Of a stretch of DNA of 64,000 bases, positions 48,672-59,355 are shown one piece after another. The stretch lies in the NCBI GenBank assembly GCA_008360975.2, contig CM039211.1:73451663-73515662 (forward strand). The letters are read 5' to 3'. Each line of letters opens with the position of its first letter. The first letter of the stretch is position 1. The notes beneath the pieces were generated by a model. That model did not search any database and was not told where the DNA came from. It worked only from the letters and a program-made list of their open reading frames with translations. Both the position numbers and the translations under genes were made by a program. The DNA is from Lichenostomus cassidix (lineage: Eukaryota; Chordata; Aves; Passeriformes; Meliphagidae).

Positions 48672-49060
48672 CAGAACAACAGAACAGTTTAAAGCTCATC
48701 CCATTCCAACTCCTGCCATGCATAGGGACATCCTCCACTATCCCATATCACACCAAACCCCAATATCCAGCCTGGCCTTGGACACTGCCAGGGATCCAGG
48801 AACAGCCACAGCTTCTCTGGGCACCCTGTGCCAGGGCCTCACCACCCTCACAGCCACAAATTCCTTCCCAAGATCCCATCTCTCCCTGCCCTCTGGCACT
48901 GGGAAGCCATTCCCTGTGTCCTGTCCCTCCATGCCTTGTCCCCAGTCCCTCTGCAGCTCTCCTGGAGCCCCTTTAGGCCCTGGCAGGAGCTCTGAGCTCT
49001 CCCTGGAGCTTCTCTTGTCCAGCTGAACATCCCCAGCTCTCCCAGCCTGGCTCCAGAGCA
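48672..49060 (-). mobile_element. CR1, about 390 bp
   Basis: CACTATCCCATATCACACCA, CAGCCTGGCCTTGGACACTG, CACAGCTTCTCTGGGCACCC, CTGCCCTCTGGCACTGGGAA, CTTCTCTTGTCCAGCTGAAC. Its 3' end is degraded, while the internal part is nearly the same as in the copies at 22808 and 57583. Confidence 0.94.
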
Positions 49061-49500
49061 TTTTTGTGACACAATGTATTTTGGAAAGCTGCTGTGAAGA
49101 GTTTGTTTAGGGATACAGTATACTTCCATCCTTTGCTTTCAGCCCTCAGGATGAGCAACATTTTGTAACCTGTGGTACCTCACAAGTGGAAATCCTGAAA
49201 AACAGGAAGGTTTAATGATTTGGTCACATCTCATGGACTAATGCATGGGGACAAGAACCTGATCTTAATTCAAGGGAGCTATCTACACTACAATTTGGCT
49301 TCAGGGATGTAACCAACAGTATGTACCTCATGGAAGAAGGTGAAAACATGAAAACATCTCTGCAATGCAGGGTTCTCTGGTGTGTCCATGTGGCTCAACT
49401 GGTGCCATACATCAGGTTCAAAATTACCATATGTTCTGGGTTAAGACCAGAAGTGAACCCAATATTCCCTGTATTTTGGTTAATCCAGAGTAAAACCCAC

Positions 49501-49665
49501 CCAGCTGTGGCTGCCCCACTGCTGGAAAAGTCCAAGGCCAGGTTGGACAGGGCTTGGAACAATCTGGGATACTGGAAGGTGACCCTGCCCAGGGCAGGGG
49601 GTTGGATGTAGCTGATATTAAAGGTCCCTTCCAAAGTAACTCGTTCTATTTTTCTGATTTCTGTG
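49501..49665 (+). mobile_element. CR1 tail, diverged
   Basis: AAGTCCAAGGCCAGGTTGGA, GGGCTTGGAACAATCTGGGA, CTGGAAGGTGACCCTGCCCA, AAAGGTCCCTTCCAAAGTAA. The terminal octamers are decayed. Confidence 0.88.
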
Positions 49666-51030
49666 GTTCTCAGCTAACTGTAACCCCAGCCCAATCCTCT
49701 ACCTGGTCATACACCTAGACCTGGGGTGATCTTTCTAATCCCAGGTCCCTGCTACCCACACAGACTTGTTCATTCTGATCAAACCTCAAGAGGAGTCAGC
49801 AGTGGGTTTTGTGAGGAAGTTGTCAGTTTCATCCTTCACTTGAGTGCCTTTGATGATGTTCCTTAGCTTCTGGTGCACATCATCATGGCTAGCTTGGCCA
49901 CTGGACCACACAGGTATCGTGATTATTGGGCATTTCAAGTCTGGTGGCTCAGAATGGAAAGGAAATGATGCACAGATGACATTGTCTTAACACTTGTCCT
50001 CCCAGGTGTCTCTCAGTGCACAGCAAGCAAGGCAGGATGGCTGCATCCATCCTACCTCAGCTTTCCATGCTGATTCCCACCTGGAGTATGAGGGGAGAGC
50101 CTGGAAACTGCAATGAGTACATGATCAAAAGCCATTTTGAAGCTGGTTGCTGGGCTCAGTACCATGAATCCAGCTGGAGGCACAGTCCATTTGGAGACAA
50201 CCAAATGCATCAGTATAAATGCCCCTGGGAAGGGCACAGCTGTGCTCAGCAGAAGGCACAGCACTGAGCTGATGTTCACAGTCTGACCTGCTGATATGCC
50301 ACCCACCCCCTGAAGGACAGCAGGGGCTGAAGGGTCCCAGCACTTTGTAGGGTGGGAGATCACAATCTGAATATTCTTGTCCCCATTCTTCTGCCTCCAG
50401 AACTCTGCTGGTTTCCCCCCAAGGTCCTGCTCCACCAAAGGCAGAACAAGCTATGGGGATTTGTCCCTGGCAGAGCACATGTGGAAGGAGGATGTGAGCA
50501 GGGAATGCATGAAGGCAGGGTGAGGAGGGCAAAAGGAACAATCACCTTTATTTCCAGAGGCGTGGGAGATGAAAGGGGCAGGAAATAGTCAAGGAAAACC
50601 CAAAAACTGGCTTACCCCTCAAATTTTCCCCCTCACCTGGTGGCACAGCAGAGAGCACAAGCTTGGCCCAGTATTTCTGACAGGGACAGGGTCAAATGTG
50701 AGCTGTGTGTCCCCAGAGCTGCGGTTCTTTCAGGCTGAAGTTAAGAGAAAAAGGAACAACAACAAAAATAACCCAGCAGATTTTGGGCAGCCAGTCCTTC
50801 CAGCCTTGAGCTGACAGGGTGCACCCAGACCAAACCAGGCCAGCAGAGCCCAAGGCTCAGGACAATCCCACCCAGGTGTCACCCACCCTTGAGAAGCCCC
50901 ACACAGGGCTGGGGTGGGTGCTCCCACCACTGACCCCACGCAGCACTCACTCACAGCAGCATCTCTCCAGTCTGCCTCATCCATACCACAAAAAAAGCCA
51001 CTTGGCACAGTTTGGGATCAAGTGTACATT

Positions 51031-51036
51031 TTTATT
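51031..51036 (-). terminator. SMAD7: SMAD7 poly(A) signal
   Basis: The genomic TTTATT reads AATAAA on the minus strand. About 35-50 nt further on (50980-50995) the minus strand is U- and GU-rich (TTTTTTTGTGGTATGG), giving a downstream element. Cleavage is expected at about 51010-51018. Another AATAAA (TTTATT in the T-rich run near 51641-51646) could serve as an earlier site. Confidence 0.6.
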
Positions 51037-51248
51037 TTTTAATGGAACATAGACTCCTTTAGAAAAAGAAACATTCAGCTGGATGATAACACCCATAGAA
51101 AAACACCAATCTTGTGTTCTCTTTTTTTTTTTTAAATTTGGCATTTGTTATCTGCATTTATATTAAAGCAAAGTGCATCTTTCTTACTTTTTTCTCGTTT
51201 ATACACATTGCACAATACATAAATAATGATGCTTATAAAACGTCTTTA

Positions 51249-51256
51249 TATTTACA
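51249..51256 (-). promoter_or_regulatory. SMAD7: Pumilio-type element in SMAD7 3' UTR
   Basis: The minus-strand sequence TGTAAATA matches the Pumilio recognition consensus UGUANAUA exactly. It lies in the distal part of the 3' UTR, about 220 nt before the poly(A) signal. In such AT-rich sequence a chance match is possible. Confidence 0.3.
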
Positions 51257-52178
51257 AGTAATAATATATTTATATATAACATAAAATACATTTTTTTTCT
51301 TTAATAAATCTCAGGGTTTTTTAAGGAGTCCTTTCTTTTTTTGTGGGTGTTTTTCCAAAGCACTACAATGCTAAAGTTCCAAGAAGAATGCTCTCTTGTT
51401 CAATTAAACCTTTATATTTAGAAAAATAGCTTATGTTAAGGTCTAAACATGCTCATTGAGCTAAGAACAGTGTAAAAGTATCATACTTGTGTATGAATTC
51501 AAGAAGAAATGAAAGCACAACTGCATTTCCAGATAAGATGGTACCTGGATAACCTGATCTAAGCAGGTTACAACACACCAACTATTGTGAACACTTTTTC
51601 TCTTGTTTTTCCCACTTGTTTTTCTTTAGTTTTGGGTTTGGTTTATTTATTTTTTTTTTAGGCTTAGAATTCTGTCACCTCACTTCTCAGCTCAAATTAT
51701 TGAACACGGGCCATATGCCCAAAGATCCCCCAATGTTGTCTTCTCCCCTTATATCAATCACAATCATAAAAAACACAGAAAAAGCAGTGGAACAATGAAC
51801 ACAGTGACAAGACATGAACCCAGCAACAAGAGAAACAGAAAGGGCTGGTAAAAGACCTGTCTGGGAAGGTTTTGCACCATCCTTCGGCGGCAACGCGGGG
51901 TTAGCACTGCTGGGGAAGGGGTCTTGGTGTCACCGTCACTGGGAAGGTGGTGCGCACAAAAATACAGTCATCTCGTTGTGTTGTCCAAGAGAAGGAGCTG
52001 TAACACAGAGCAAGTGGCTTTCAAATCCATCGATCCCCATAAGATAATCCTTTCGAGAGGCGTGAAGTAATTATCGCATGTGATCTATCCCCACTGCACC
52101 CTTCTCTCGCCTTGTGAGAGTTATTGGTCATTCACACTTTTAAAAAATAGATATATTTATCAAAATACCCCAAAGGCA

Positions 52179-52206
52179 AAAACAACAACAACAACAACAA
52201 CAAAAC
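52179..52206 (-). repeat. SMAD7: AAC/GTT microsatellite in SMAD7 3' UTR
   Basis: About eight AAC units on the plus strand give a GUU run in the SMAD7 mRNA, about 165 nt after the stop codon. Confidence 0.9.
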
Positions 52207-52367
52207 CAACAACAAAATATCTTCTATAAGCTATTTCTCAAAAACGAAGAAGGGTGAACAAACGAAACAAAACAAAAAACAATAAGTCTGCATGAAAAGC
52301 AAGCACTCAGAAGGAAGTAATAGCAGCAAAGTAGTATAGATGTCATGAAATTCAACTCTGTCCCGAG

Positions 52368-52906
52368 TCACCGGTTGTTGAAAATAACCTCCAACCAGCA
52401 GGGGCAACTGCTGATGAACTGTCTGGTGTAGCACTGGCCCCAGCCTTTCACAAAGCTGATCTGCACGGTAAATCCGGTCCATGGCTGCTGCGTGAACTCG
52501 TGGTCGTTGGGTCTCTGCAAGGTGTATGCCTTCTCGTAGTCAAAAGCCTTGATGGAAAACCCTGGGAACACTTTGTGAACCAGCAACGTCCTGGAGTCGG
52601 GGTTGTCCAGTGTGGCCGACTTGATGAAGATGGGGTAACTGCTGCGGTTGTACACCCACACGCCGTCCACTTCCTTGGTCAGCTGGATGCCGTAGCCGAT
52701 CTTGCTGCGCACCTTCTGCACCAGTTGGCTTTTGTTGTCTGAGTTGAGCTGTCCGAGGCAGAAACCATTCCCCTGAGGTAGATCATAGAAGATATCCAGG
52801 GAGGGCTCTTGGACAGAGTACAGCCGACCCACGCGTGTCTTCTCTTCCCAGTATGCCACCACACACCAGTGTGACCTATCCCCTGGCTCCTGAAGAACTT
52901 GAGAAT
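52368..52906 (-). CDS. SMAD7: SMAD7 last coding exon (MH2 domain)
   Basis: SMAD7 is the inhibitory SMAD. Its MH2 domain binds activated TGF-beta type I receptors and blocks R-SMAD phosphorylation, and it brings SMURF ubiquitin ligases to the receptor. The exon begins after TTGCAG (52907-52912, read on the minus strand) with the last two bases of a split codon (phase 1), then SQVLQEPGDRSHWCVVAYWE. It runs 178 residues to a TGA at 52370-52368. Diagnostic stretches are SLDIFYDLPQGNGFCLGQLN, GVWVYNRSSYPIFIKSATLD and QISFVKGWGQCYTRQFISS. It ends CPCWLEVIFNNR without the SSxS phosphorylation tail of receptor SMADs, as expected for an inhibitory SMAD. A branch-point-like GCTAAAC (52942-52948) and a long pyrimidine tract precede it. 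The PY motif and the N-terminal region must be encoded upstream, beyond this window. Confidence 0.97.
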
Positions 52907-54067
52907 CTGCAAGACAACAGGAAGAAGAAAAAAAAGGAGAGGTTTAGCATCAGGGGAATCAATACAAACCAAAAACGAGGTGGAACTGGCAGGACCTTGT
53001 CTGCCCATGTCTTCATGATCATCTCCACGCACACATTAATGTCCACAGTGCACCCTGCATCCAAAAGAACACTGCCAGCTTTGGGCACTCCTATGTTCAG
53101 TGCCTAGTCCTAGTTAGATTTTGGGTCCTGAATCACCAGGTCCACTTCTGGAAGTGGCTCCAGATGCACCAGCAGCCCCAGTGGCACAGTCACCCTCACC
53201 CAAACCAGCACCACCTCCAGCATCAACAGGAGAGGTGAGATGCTCCAGCCAGCAGCACCTGCACAACCAAACACCCCAAGACTCCTTATTTTCACCCACC
53301 AAAGGATGGATTAATTTCCATAAATAACAATCTACCATGCACAGACACTGAAAAACAATGAGGGGCTGCTAAGAAAACCACATTGAAAGTCACCCCATGG
53401 GACCAGAGGAGATGAGAACTTGACTGCTCTGGTTCATGGGGCTTCTCCCTGCCTGCAGGGCCTGGGTGATGGAGTGTGGGGACATCGGATGTCACCCTAA
53501 AGAGACAGAGGGAACAAAAAAATCTCACACTTGTTAACAGAAATGGCCTAAAACCTTCCAAAAAATTGTAGAAATTCATTCCTGTAGCCCTTCTCTCCAC
53601 TCCCTTTCCCATAGTTACCCCATGTGGCATGGGTATGATGTGGGAGGAAAAAGCAAGGCAGGAGGAGGGAAAAAATGTGAGAAAGCCCCTTTTCCTGACG
53701 GAGGATCCCGAGCAGCCTGGCGCTGCTCAGCGGGTAATTCCTTCCAGCCTCAGGAGGCATGTTAAGACCTGGGAACTATTCATCTCTATAATAGTATTTA
53801 AAAAAAAAAAAATTAAAAAAAGTCAAGCTGGGAATGCAAGTTAGTGAGCACTACCAAAATAATCCCCTGAACTATGGGAGAAACTACTGGAGCTGTGATG
53901 GTGGGTGACACAGCAACCCAAAGCTCTTCCTGCAGCCTCCCAATTCCCCCTTCCCAGGGCAACATGCTGGCTTGCCCTGCTCTACTTTTTGCCAATAATA
54001 AACCCATTTTCCCAGTGCAGGCATTTTCTTCCCATCTCATTCAAGCCCTGCACTGTGCTTTTAAGAG

Positions 54068-54115
54068 AGAAAAAAAAAAAAAAAAAGAAAGAAAGTAGAA
54101 AAAAAAAAAAAAAAG
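54068..54115 (+). repeat. A-rich tract
   Basis: Two A runs of 16-18 bases are separated by GAAAGAAAGTAG. No retroposon body was recognised beside it on either side. Confidence 0.85.
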
Positions 54116-57100
54116 CCCAGCCACACACTTTTAATTTCCTCATTTCTATGCCAGCGAGGAAAATATTTCTCCAGTTGCTGGAGGCAGCTACTAAAAATGG
54201 GCCTGACTGTGTATGCCTCAAAATAGGGACCCTCGTTCCCAGGTTAAACCAGGGATTGGGTTTCTGGTCATACTGGGGTGGTCCCTGGGACAGCAACTGT
54301 AAAGGTGCACCCCAGTTTGTCATTCCACCTCCCTTTTTTGGTGCCCCACAAGACTTTGTTGTGGATAACCTCATTTATAACTTTATATCCTGCTGAAATG
54401 TGGTTCTGAGGAGGGACAGGGTGGGCAGTTTGGGTGACCTCCCCACTAACCCCAGTGGGGTACCCACCCTCCATGCAAAGGTGCATCCAGAGGGGCAAGA
54501 AACACCCTGAGGATGGAGCTTCCACCACCTGCCTGGGCAGCAGAGTAATTTGGGAGGGATGCTTCTGGACCCAGGGGAAAGATGCTCCTGGATCCACAGA
54601 GGGATGGATCTCTGTTGACCACCCCACCACCTCCCTCCCCCCTGTTGGCCTGCCAATGATGTTCAGAAACTTTTGGATTTTGTTTTACAGCAGTTGAGGG
54701 AGTTTTGACACCACTGGACTCCTAATGAAATTCCTATAGGTTTTTACCTATTTAAACATAAAAGCATCCCTTTCAGGACATGGCAGGGGGGAAAAAAGGA
54801 CTTTTTCCCCTGGTATTTGTGCTTGCATTACTGAAGTCCATGAAGTCCATCTAACAACAAGCTCGCTGCTGCTTACAGAGAGCTATTTAATTGCCAGAGC
54901 ATTTAAGGGGAAAAAAAAAACCACCTACCAATAATAAAAAAAAAAAAAGAAAAAATAGAAAACTGCCTTGGCGATGAATGAACAGACCTTTATGGAGGGC
55001 TGGAAGTTCATGAATGAATCCCACTAGGTTTTTGAATGACATGGGGTGACCAGACCTCAAGGACGAATCTTAGGTAATCCGGGATGTTTGGTTTTTCTTT
55101 TAAGGAGCTGATGCCAGCACACAGTATAAATGTGCCAGAGCCTCTTCCGTTTGTGGGCTTCGGCTGTTGACTGCATGTCTAGTCAAAAAGCCATGAGAAT
55201 ACAAGGGCTGAGCTCAGGTAAAAAGGCTCAGGTCTCCTGGCCAGCCACCACCAAAGATGCTTTTTGCAGTTGTTGGGACCCCAGCAGAGCCCCCTTGCTC
55301 CCACACACCTCCCTGGCTCTGGCATCCTCCAGGAAAAGGGGTGGGAAAAAAGGCAGTGGCATCACTCAGGCAGGAGAGGAGGTGGCAGGAGAGAAGGAAA
55401 AAGTGACTCAAGAGATGCTTCCTACAGTGACAGACTTTTTTTTCCCCCCAAAAGGCTTTTTTTGGTAGCAATAACCACGGATCTGCGCAAATGAAGCAAA
55501 CAGAAGTATTATGCTCAAAAACACCCCGCTGGGCTCACCCTGTGCAACCTGGGGTCATGGCAGGCACCCACAATTCCAGCTCCCATCTCTGCCTGCTGCG
55601 AACTCACACAAAAACCCAGATCCCAGGAAAATTCACAGCCATATCCTCCCCAACACATCCCCGTGCGCGACAGCCCGTAGACTGCTGCAAACCCTTTGGG
55701 ATCTCTGTTTTGAGTTAAAAGCATGTTTTTTACGACCTCCTCGGAGCAAACACATCCCTTTCTAAATGCCTGGAAAACTCCCAGCAAACTGGGAGCGCTC
55801 CCATATCCCAGCAAACAATGATGATGTTTAATGCTATAAACATCCGCGCTGTTATTTTGTTATTAAGGATCCCTCCATTTGCTGCTATCACTGGGTTATT
55901 AGGATTTTCCATGGTTTCCATTACAGCCTGCCTTGAGGCTCCCGCAGGCTCCCCCCGGTGCGTTGTGCAAGCTCATTGTGAAAAAATAATAGTATAGAAA
56001 TAACTGAAAATAAAGTGAGTTTGACCTCAGGAATTTAGGGAATTAGTTGTATTGATCACTCATTGTCAGGTCTGCAGAGAACAGCCACTCACATCAGCTC
56101 CTCACAGAGGGGAGAAATCAAGGCAATACCCCAAAGCCCCTGTGGTAACGTTTTTTGTAATTTTGGTGCAGATAGTTCATCACCAGTGATGCCCCAGCAC
56201 AACCATATTACACAATATTTCATTCCCACTGGACAACTATTTTTTTCTTTTTTTTTCCATATCTTTACACCTTTCTGGAATTTCCTGAGGGGCTGCACTG
56301 ACTTTGTCAATGCATCCACTGTCCTCCATAAAAGCATCATCCCAGCTAACTCCCAACACACCAATCAGCACAAGAGGCTGTGAGGTTCCCCACCACTTGC
56401 CTCGACCCTCAGAAACATCAAGTCCTGCCTGAAATGGCTCAATAAAAGACCACAGTCAGGATTTCTCCACACCAGGATTGCACATGCTGTCTGCGGGCTC
56501 AGTAGGATCCTGCTCCAGGCAGGGATGCTGCTGAAAAAACTTTGTCCATACAGAAATCCTGGAGGACACCAAAGCAGTAACCCCAAAAACCTGACAGCTG
56601 CTGAAACCAAAAAGGTCAAGAGACAACAGTGGGAGATGCACACCACAGAAACACCCAAATTTATCAAATCCCACACTTGGTTCTTACAACCAATGGCAGG
56701 AGGGACTCAAATCTCCCATTATTTGGAAGTGGCAGGAAATTTCTGGTGTGGCTTTTCTCTCCATCACATGATGAGTTTAAAGTTGATGAAAGCACGTCAT
56801 CCATATTTTTTCTTTCCAAGCTCCAGCAGTTTTATTAGGAGTTTGGGAAGAAAAAGTTCTCTTTTTTTTTAATTCACTGAGAACCAAAGCACTTTAGCAA
56901 AATTTAATTTAAAAAATAGTAATAATGAACTAAAACAACACAGCTCCTGTCCTGAGGTTGTTTTAGATCTCTGTTGTCCTTCAGATCTCAGCCTTGTCCC
57001 AGTGCCAGGTTCATGAATGTAGAGGGGAGCTAGGCTGGGGATCTTTTGGTTTTGTTCTGTTTTTTTTTAGCTAAAGGTTTTCCTGTAGCCAACCAACCTT

Positions 57101-57582
57101 GAAAAAAAAGAGCAAGTTTAGCACACACTGAGCTATCTACCCCACCAGGAGTGCTCCCAGCTGACCATGTCAAGAGCTGTCAAAATTATCACCAGTATCT
57201 GTGACAACAACTCACTGCTGAAAATGGGAATAAAATGGCCTTCCTGATGAAGACTTTAAATGCCTATAATTGGATCTTTCATCAAGGATATCAGGATTAG
57301 AGGTACATTAAACCATCCAACATTAGAGGTGTTTCGAACTATGCATGTTCTGAACTTTTTCTAATATATGCTTCTAATATATTATTCTAATAAACATATA
57401 TATTTATTTTTTCAAAGAGAACATTCTCATGCTCTTCCTAAGCTTCTCACCATCTCAGCCCCTCCTCTCCACTCATTCCTCTGTGATTCCTGGGTTTGGA
57501 TTTCCCACCAAACATCACCCCTGACACAACACTCACCATGGGAGCATTTACCCTGAACTGCTAACAAAAGTCTCCTCATTTT

Positions 57583-58070
57583 CATAGAATCACAGAATGA
57601 TTTGGGTTAGGAGTGGGGGCCTTTAAAGCTCATCCAGTCCAACCCCATGCCATGGGCAGGGACACCTTCCACTATCCCAGGCTGCTACAAGCTCTGTCCA
57701 GCCTGGCCTTGGACACTGCCAGGGATCCAGGGACAGCCACAGCTTCTCTGGGAAACTTGTGCCAGGGCCTCACCACCCTCACAGCCAGCAATTCCTTCCC
57801 AAGATCCCATCTCTCCCTGTCCTCTGGCAATGGGAAGCCATTCCCTGTGTCCTGTCCCTCCATGCCTTGTCCCCAGTCCCTCTGCAGCTCTCCTGGAGCC
57901 CCTTTAGGCCCTGGCAGGAGCTCTGAGCTCTCCCTGCAGCTTCTCTTGTCCAGCTGAACACCCCCAGCTCTCCCAGCCTGGCTCCAGAGCAGAGTTGCTC
58001 CAGCCCTGGCAGCACCTCTGTGGCTCCACTGGATTCACTCCAGCACCTCCACATCCTTCTGCTACTGATG
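57583..58070 (-). mobile_element. CR1, about 490 bp, in SMAD7 intron
   Basis: CATAGAATCACAGAATGATT at the 3' end, then CACCTTCCACTATCCCAGGC, CACAGCTTCTCTGGGAAACT, CCTTGTCCCCAGTCCCTCTG and GCTTCTCTTGTCCAGCTGAA. It is in the same transcriptional sense as SMAD7. It causes an open frame (57779-58414 minus, 211 codons) that is partly CR1 and not a gene. Confidence 0.95.
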
Positions 58071-59170
58071 GCCCCAAAGACCTGGAGAGAACCCTGCCTG
58101 GCTTTCCAGAACAGAGCTTTCTGCTGGAAAACAAGTCCCATGGGCACTGCCAGGGAGCAGATGAACATATTACAGTCCTTCCTCCTTTTATCCATCAGCA
58201 CACACCGAGGGCATTTGTGCTTAAAAAAAAAAAAAAAATTGTCTGGACTGGTGTCAGCACAACGTGTCTGGCTGGGGCCAGGGCTGAGACCAAGCTCAGC
58301 ATGTCTCGCGCCCGATAATCTCCCTTGGCTGACCTTAAGTGGCATTTGTGTGTCCAGGACAGAGCTGTGACCCTCATCTTCTCCTACTCTTTGAGATCCA
58401 ACAGATGGAGACACAAAACCTAGAGGCTTTCATGCGGCTTTAAATGCTCTTCTGGACGGTCCTCAGGACTTCCCCAGTCGCAGTCAAGCCTATCCTGTTA
58501 CTGCCAAGTGCTGATTTTGTAGGATCTCAGGAAAAACACCCCTCTGAACCCTTAGTTGGGAAGTGAAAGGCATTACATCAAGGTGAGAACACAGAGCATG
58601 GTGTGTTCATCAAAACAAAGAAAAGTGGGCCCCCAAAATGGAAATTCTACTTCCTTTCTAGTCTCTCAGGTGACTTACAGGGTGGAAGAACAGAACAAAA
58701 CAAAAACCAACCAAATAAATAAACAAAAAACCAAAAACAAAACAAAGAAAAATACCTTAAAAGCCAGATTTCCAGGTACACTTAGCAAAAGCAAAAGAAA
58801 AAAATCCCAAATTAAAGGATAAATCCACATTAAAGGATATACCCTGCTGCAAAAAAGGGGCTTTGTGCCTTTACCAAAGTTTGTGGGCAGCCTAGAGACT
58901 CCACCCATAGCAATGTTTGCCCCAAACCTTTCACATCTCCCAGCACACAAGAGCTAGACAGCTTCAGCTTCCCCACAAGGCCCTGCTTTTGATGGCTGGG
59001 ATGGTTTCTGAAAGCCTAATTTTGAGGATGGTCCTGGCTTAAGCCCTTGCTGTTTGCAGAGAAAATAAAGCCTCACCTACCGCAGGGATGCCACCGCCCT
59101 GGGGTCCCATGGGGTCTCTGCAGCTCCCCAGAACAGGAGCCCCCAAGAGCTGAGACAGTCAGTCACGTCA

Positions 59171-59355
59171 ACACCTACTTAGGGAGCCTTTAATCTGTGG
59201 ATTATTGACATGATAGACCATAACATCTCTTTAGGAGCCATTACAGCCCATCGTGTCAGTAGGTACTTATGCAGCCCTTAATCCGTGGATTGACAGGCTA
59301 GACCATAAATTTCTATCTATGTCTAATTAGACGGCTCTTATTACTCAGCATATAT
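59171..59355. repeat. Degenerate tandem duplication, about 89-bp spacing
   Basis: AGCCTTTAATCTGTGGATT (59185) and AGCCCTTAATCCGTGGATT (59273) are each followed by TAGACCATAA and, further on, by a GGAGCC/CGGCTC-type block. The two halves are clearly related but diverged, in unique AT-rich sequence of the SMAD7 intron with no transposon features. Confidence 0.65.

Larger units (their letters stand above)
29051..51010. other. Intergenic region between convergent CTIF and SMAD7
   Basis: These 22 kb lie between the 3' ends of two genes pointing at each other. No exon structure or protein resemblance was recognised. The content is repeats (listed separately) plus unique sequence. Stretches longer than 300 bases where I see nothing specific include 30740-31670, 32040-32550, 33040-33560, 34845-38670, 39330-40340, 40770-45925, 46000-46850, 47015-48670 and 49670-51010. 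Within them, 35900-37700 is relatively GC-rich and 47400-47720 is AT-rich unique sequence. Confidence 0.7.
51012..52367 (-). other. SMAD7: SMAD7 3' UTR
   Basis: This is the sequence downstream (minus strand) of the SMAD7 stop codon, about 1.35 kb to a poly(A) signal at 51031-51036. It is AT-rich and free of CR1. On the mRNA strand it carries a GUU repeat (genomic AAC repeat at about 52179-52206), many AUUUA-type pentamers and a UGUAAAUA motif (51249-51256) that fits the Pumilio consensus. These suggest post-transcriptional control of a short-lived mRNA, which suits an inducible feedback inhibitor. The regulatory role is inferred. Confidence 0.8.

Noticed and set aside
48466..49026. 186-codon plus-strand frame sharing a C-terminal part with frames at 22873 and 57613
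   Set aside because: The shared part is the reverse strand of CR1. The similarity comes from the retroposon and is not a protein family.
57779..58414. 211-codon minus-strand frame
   Set aside because: Much of it is a CR1 copy, and similar peptides appear at each CR1 of the same subfamily (22893-23252, 48738-49061).
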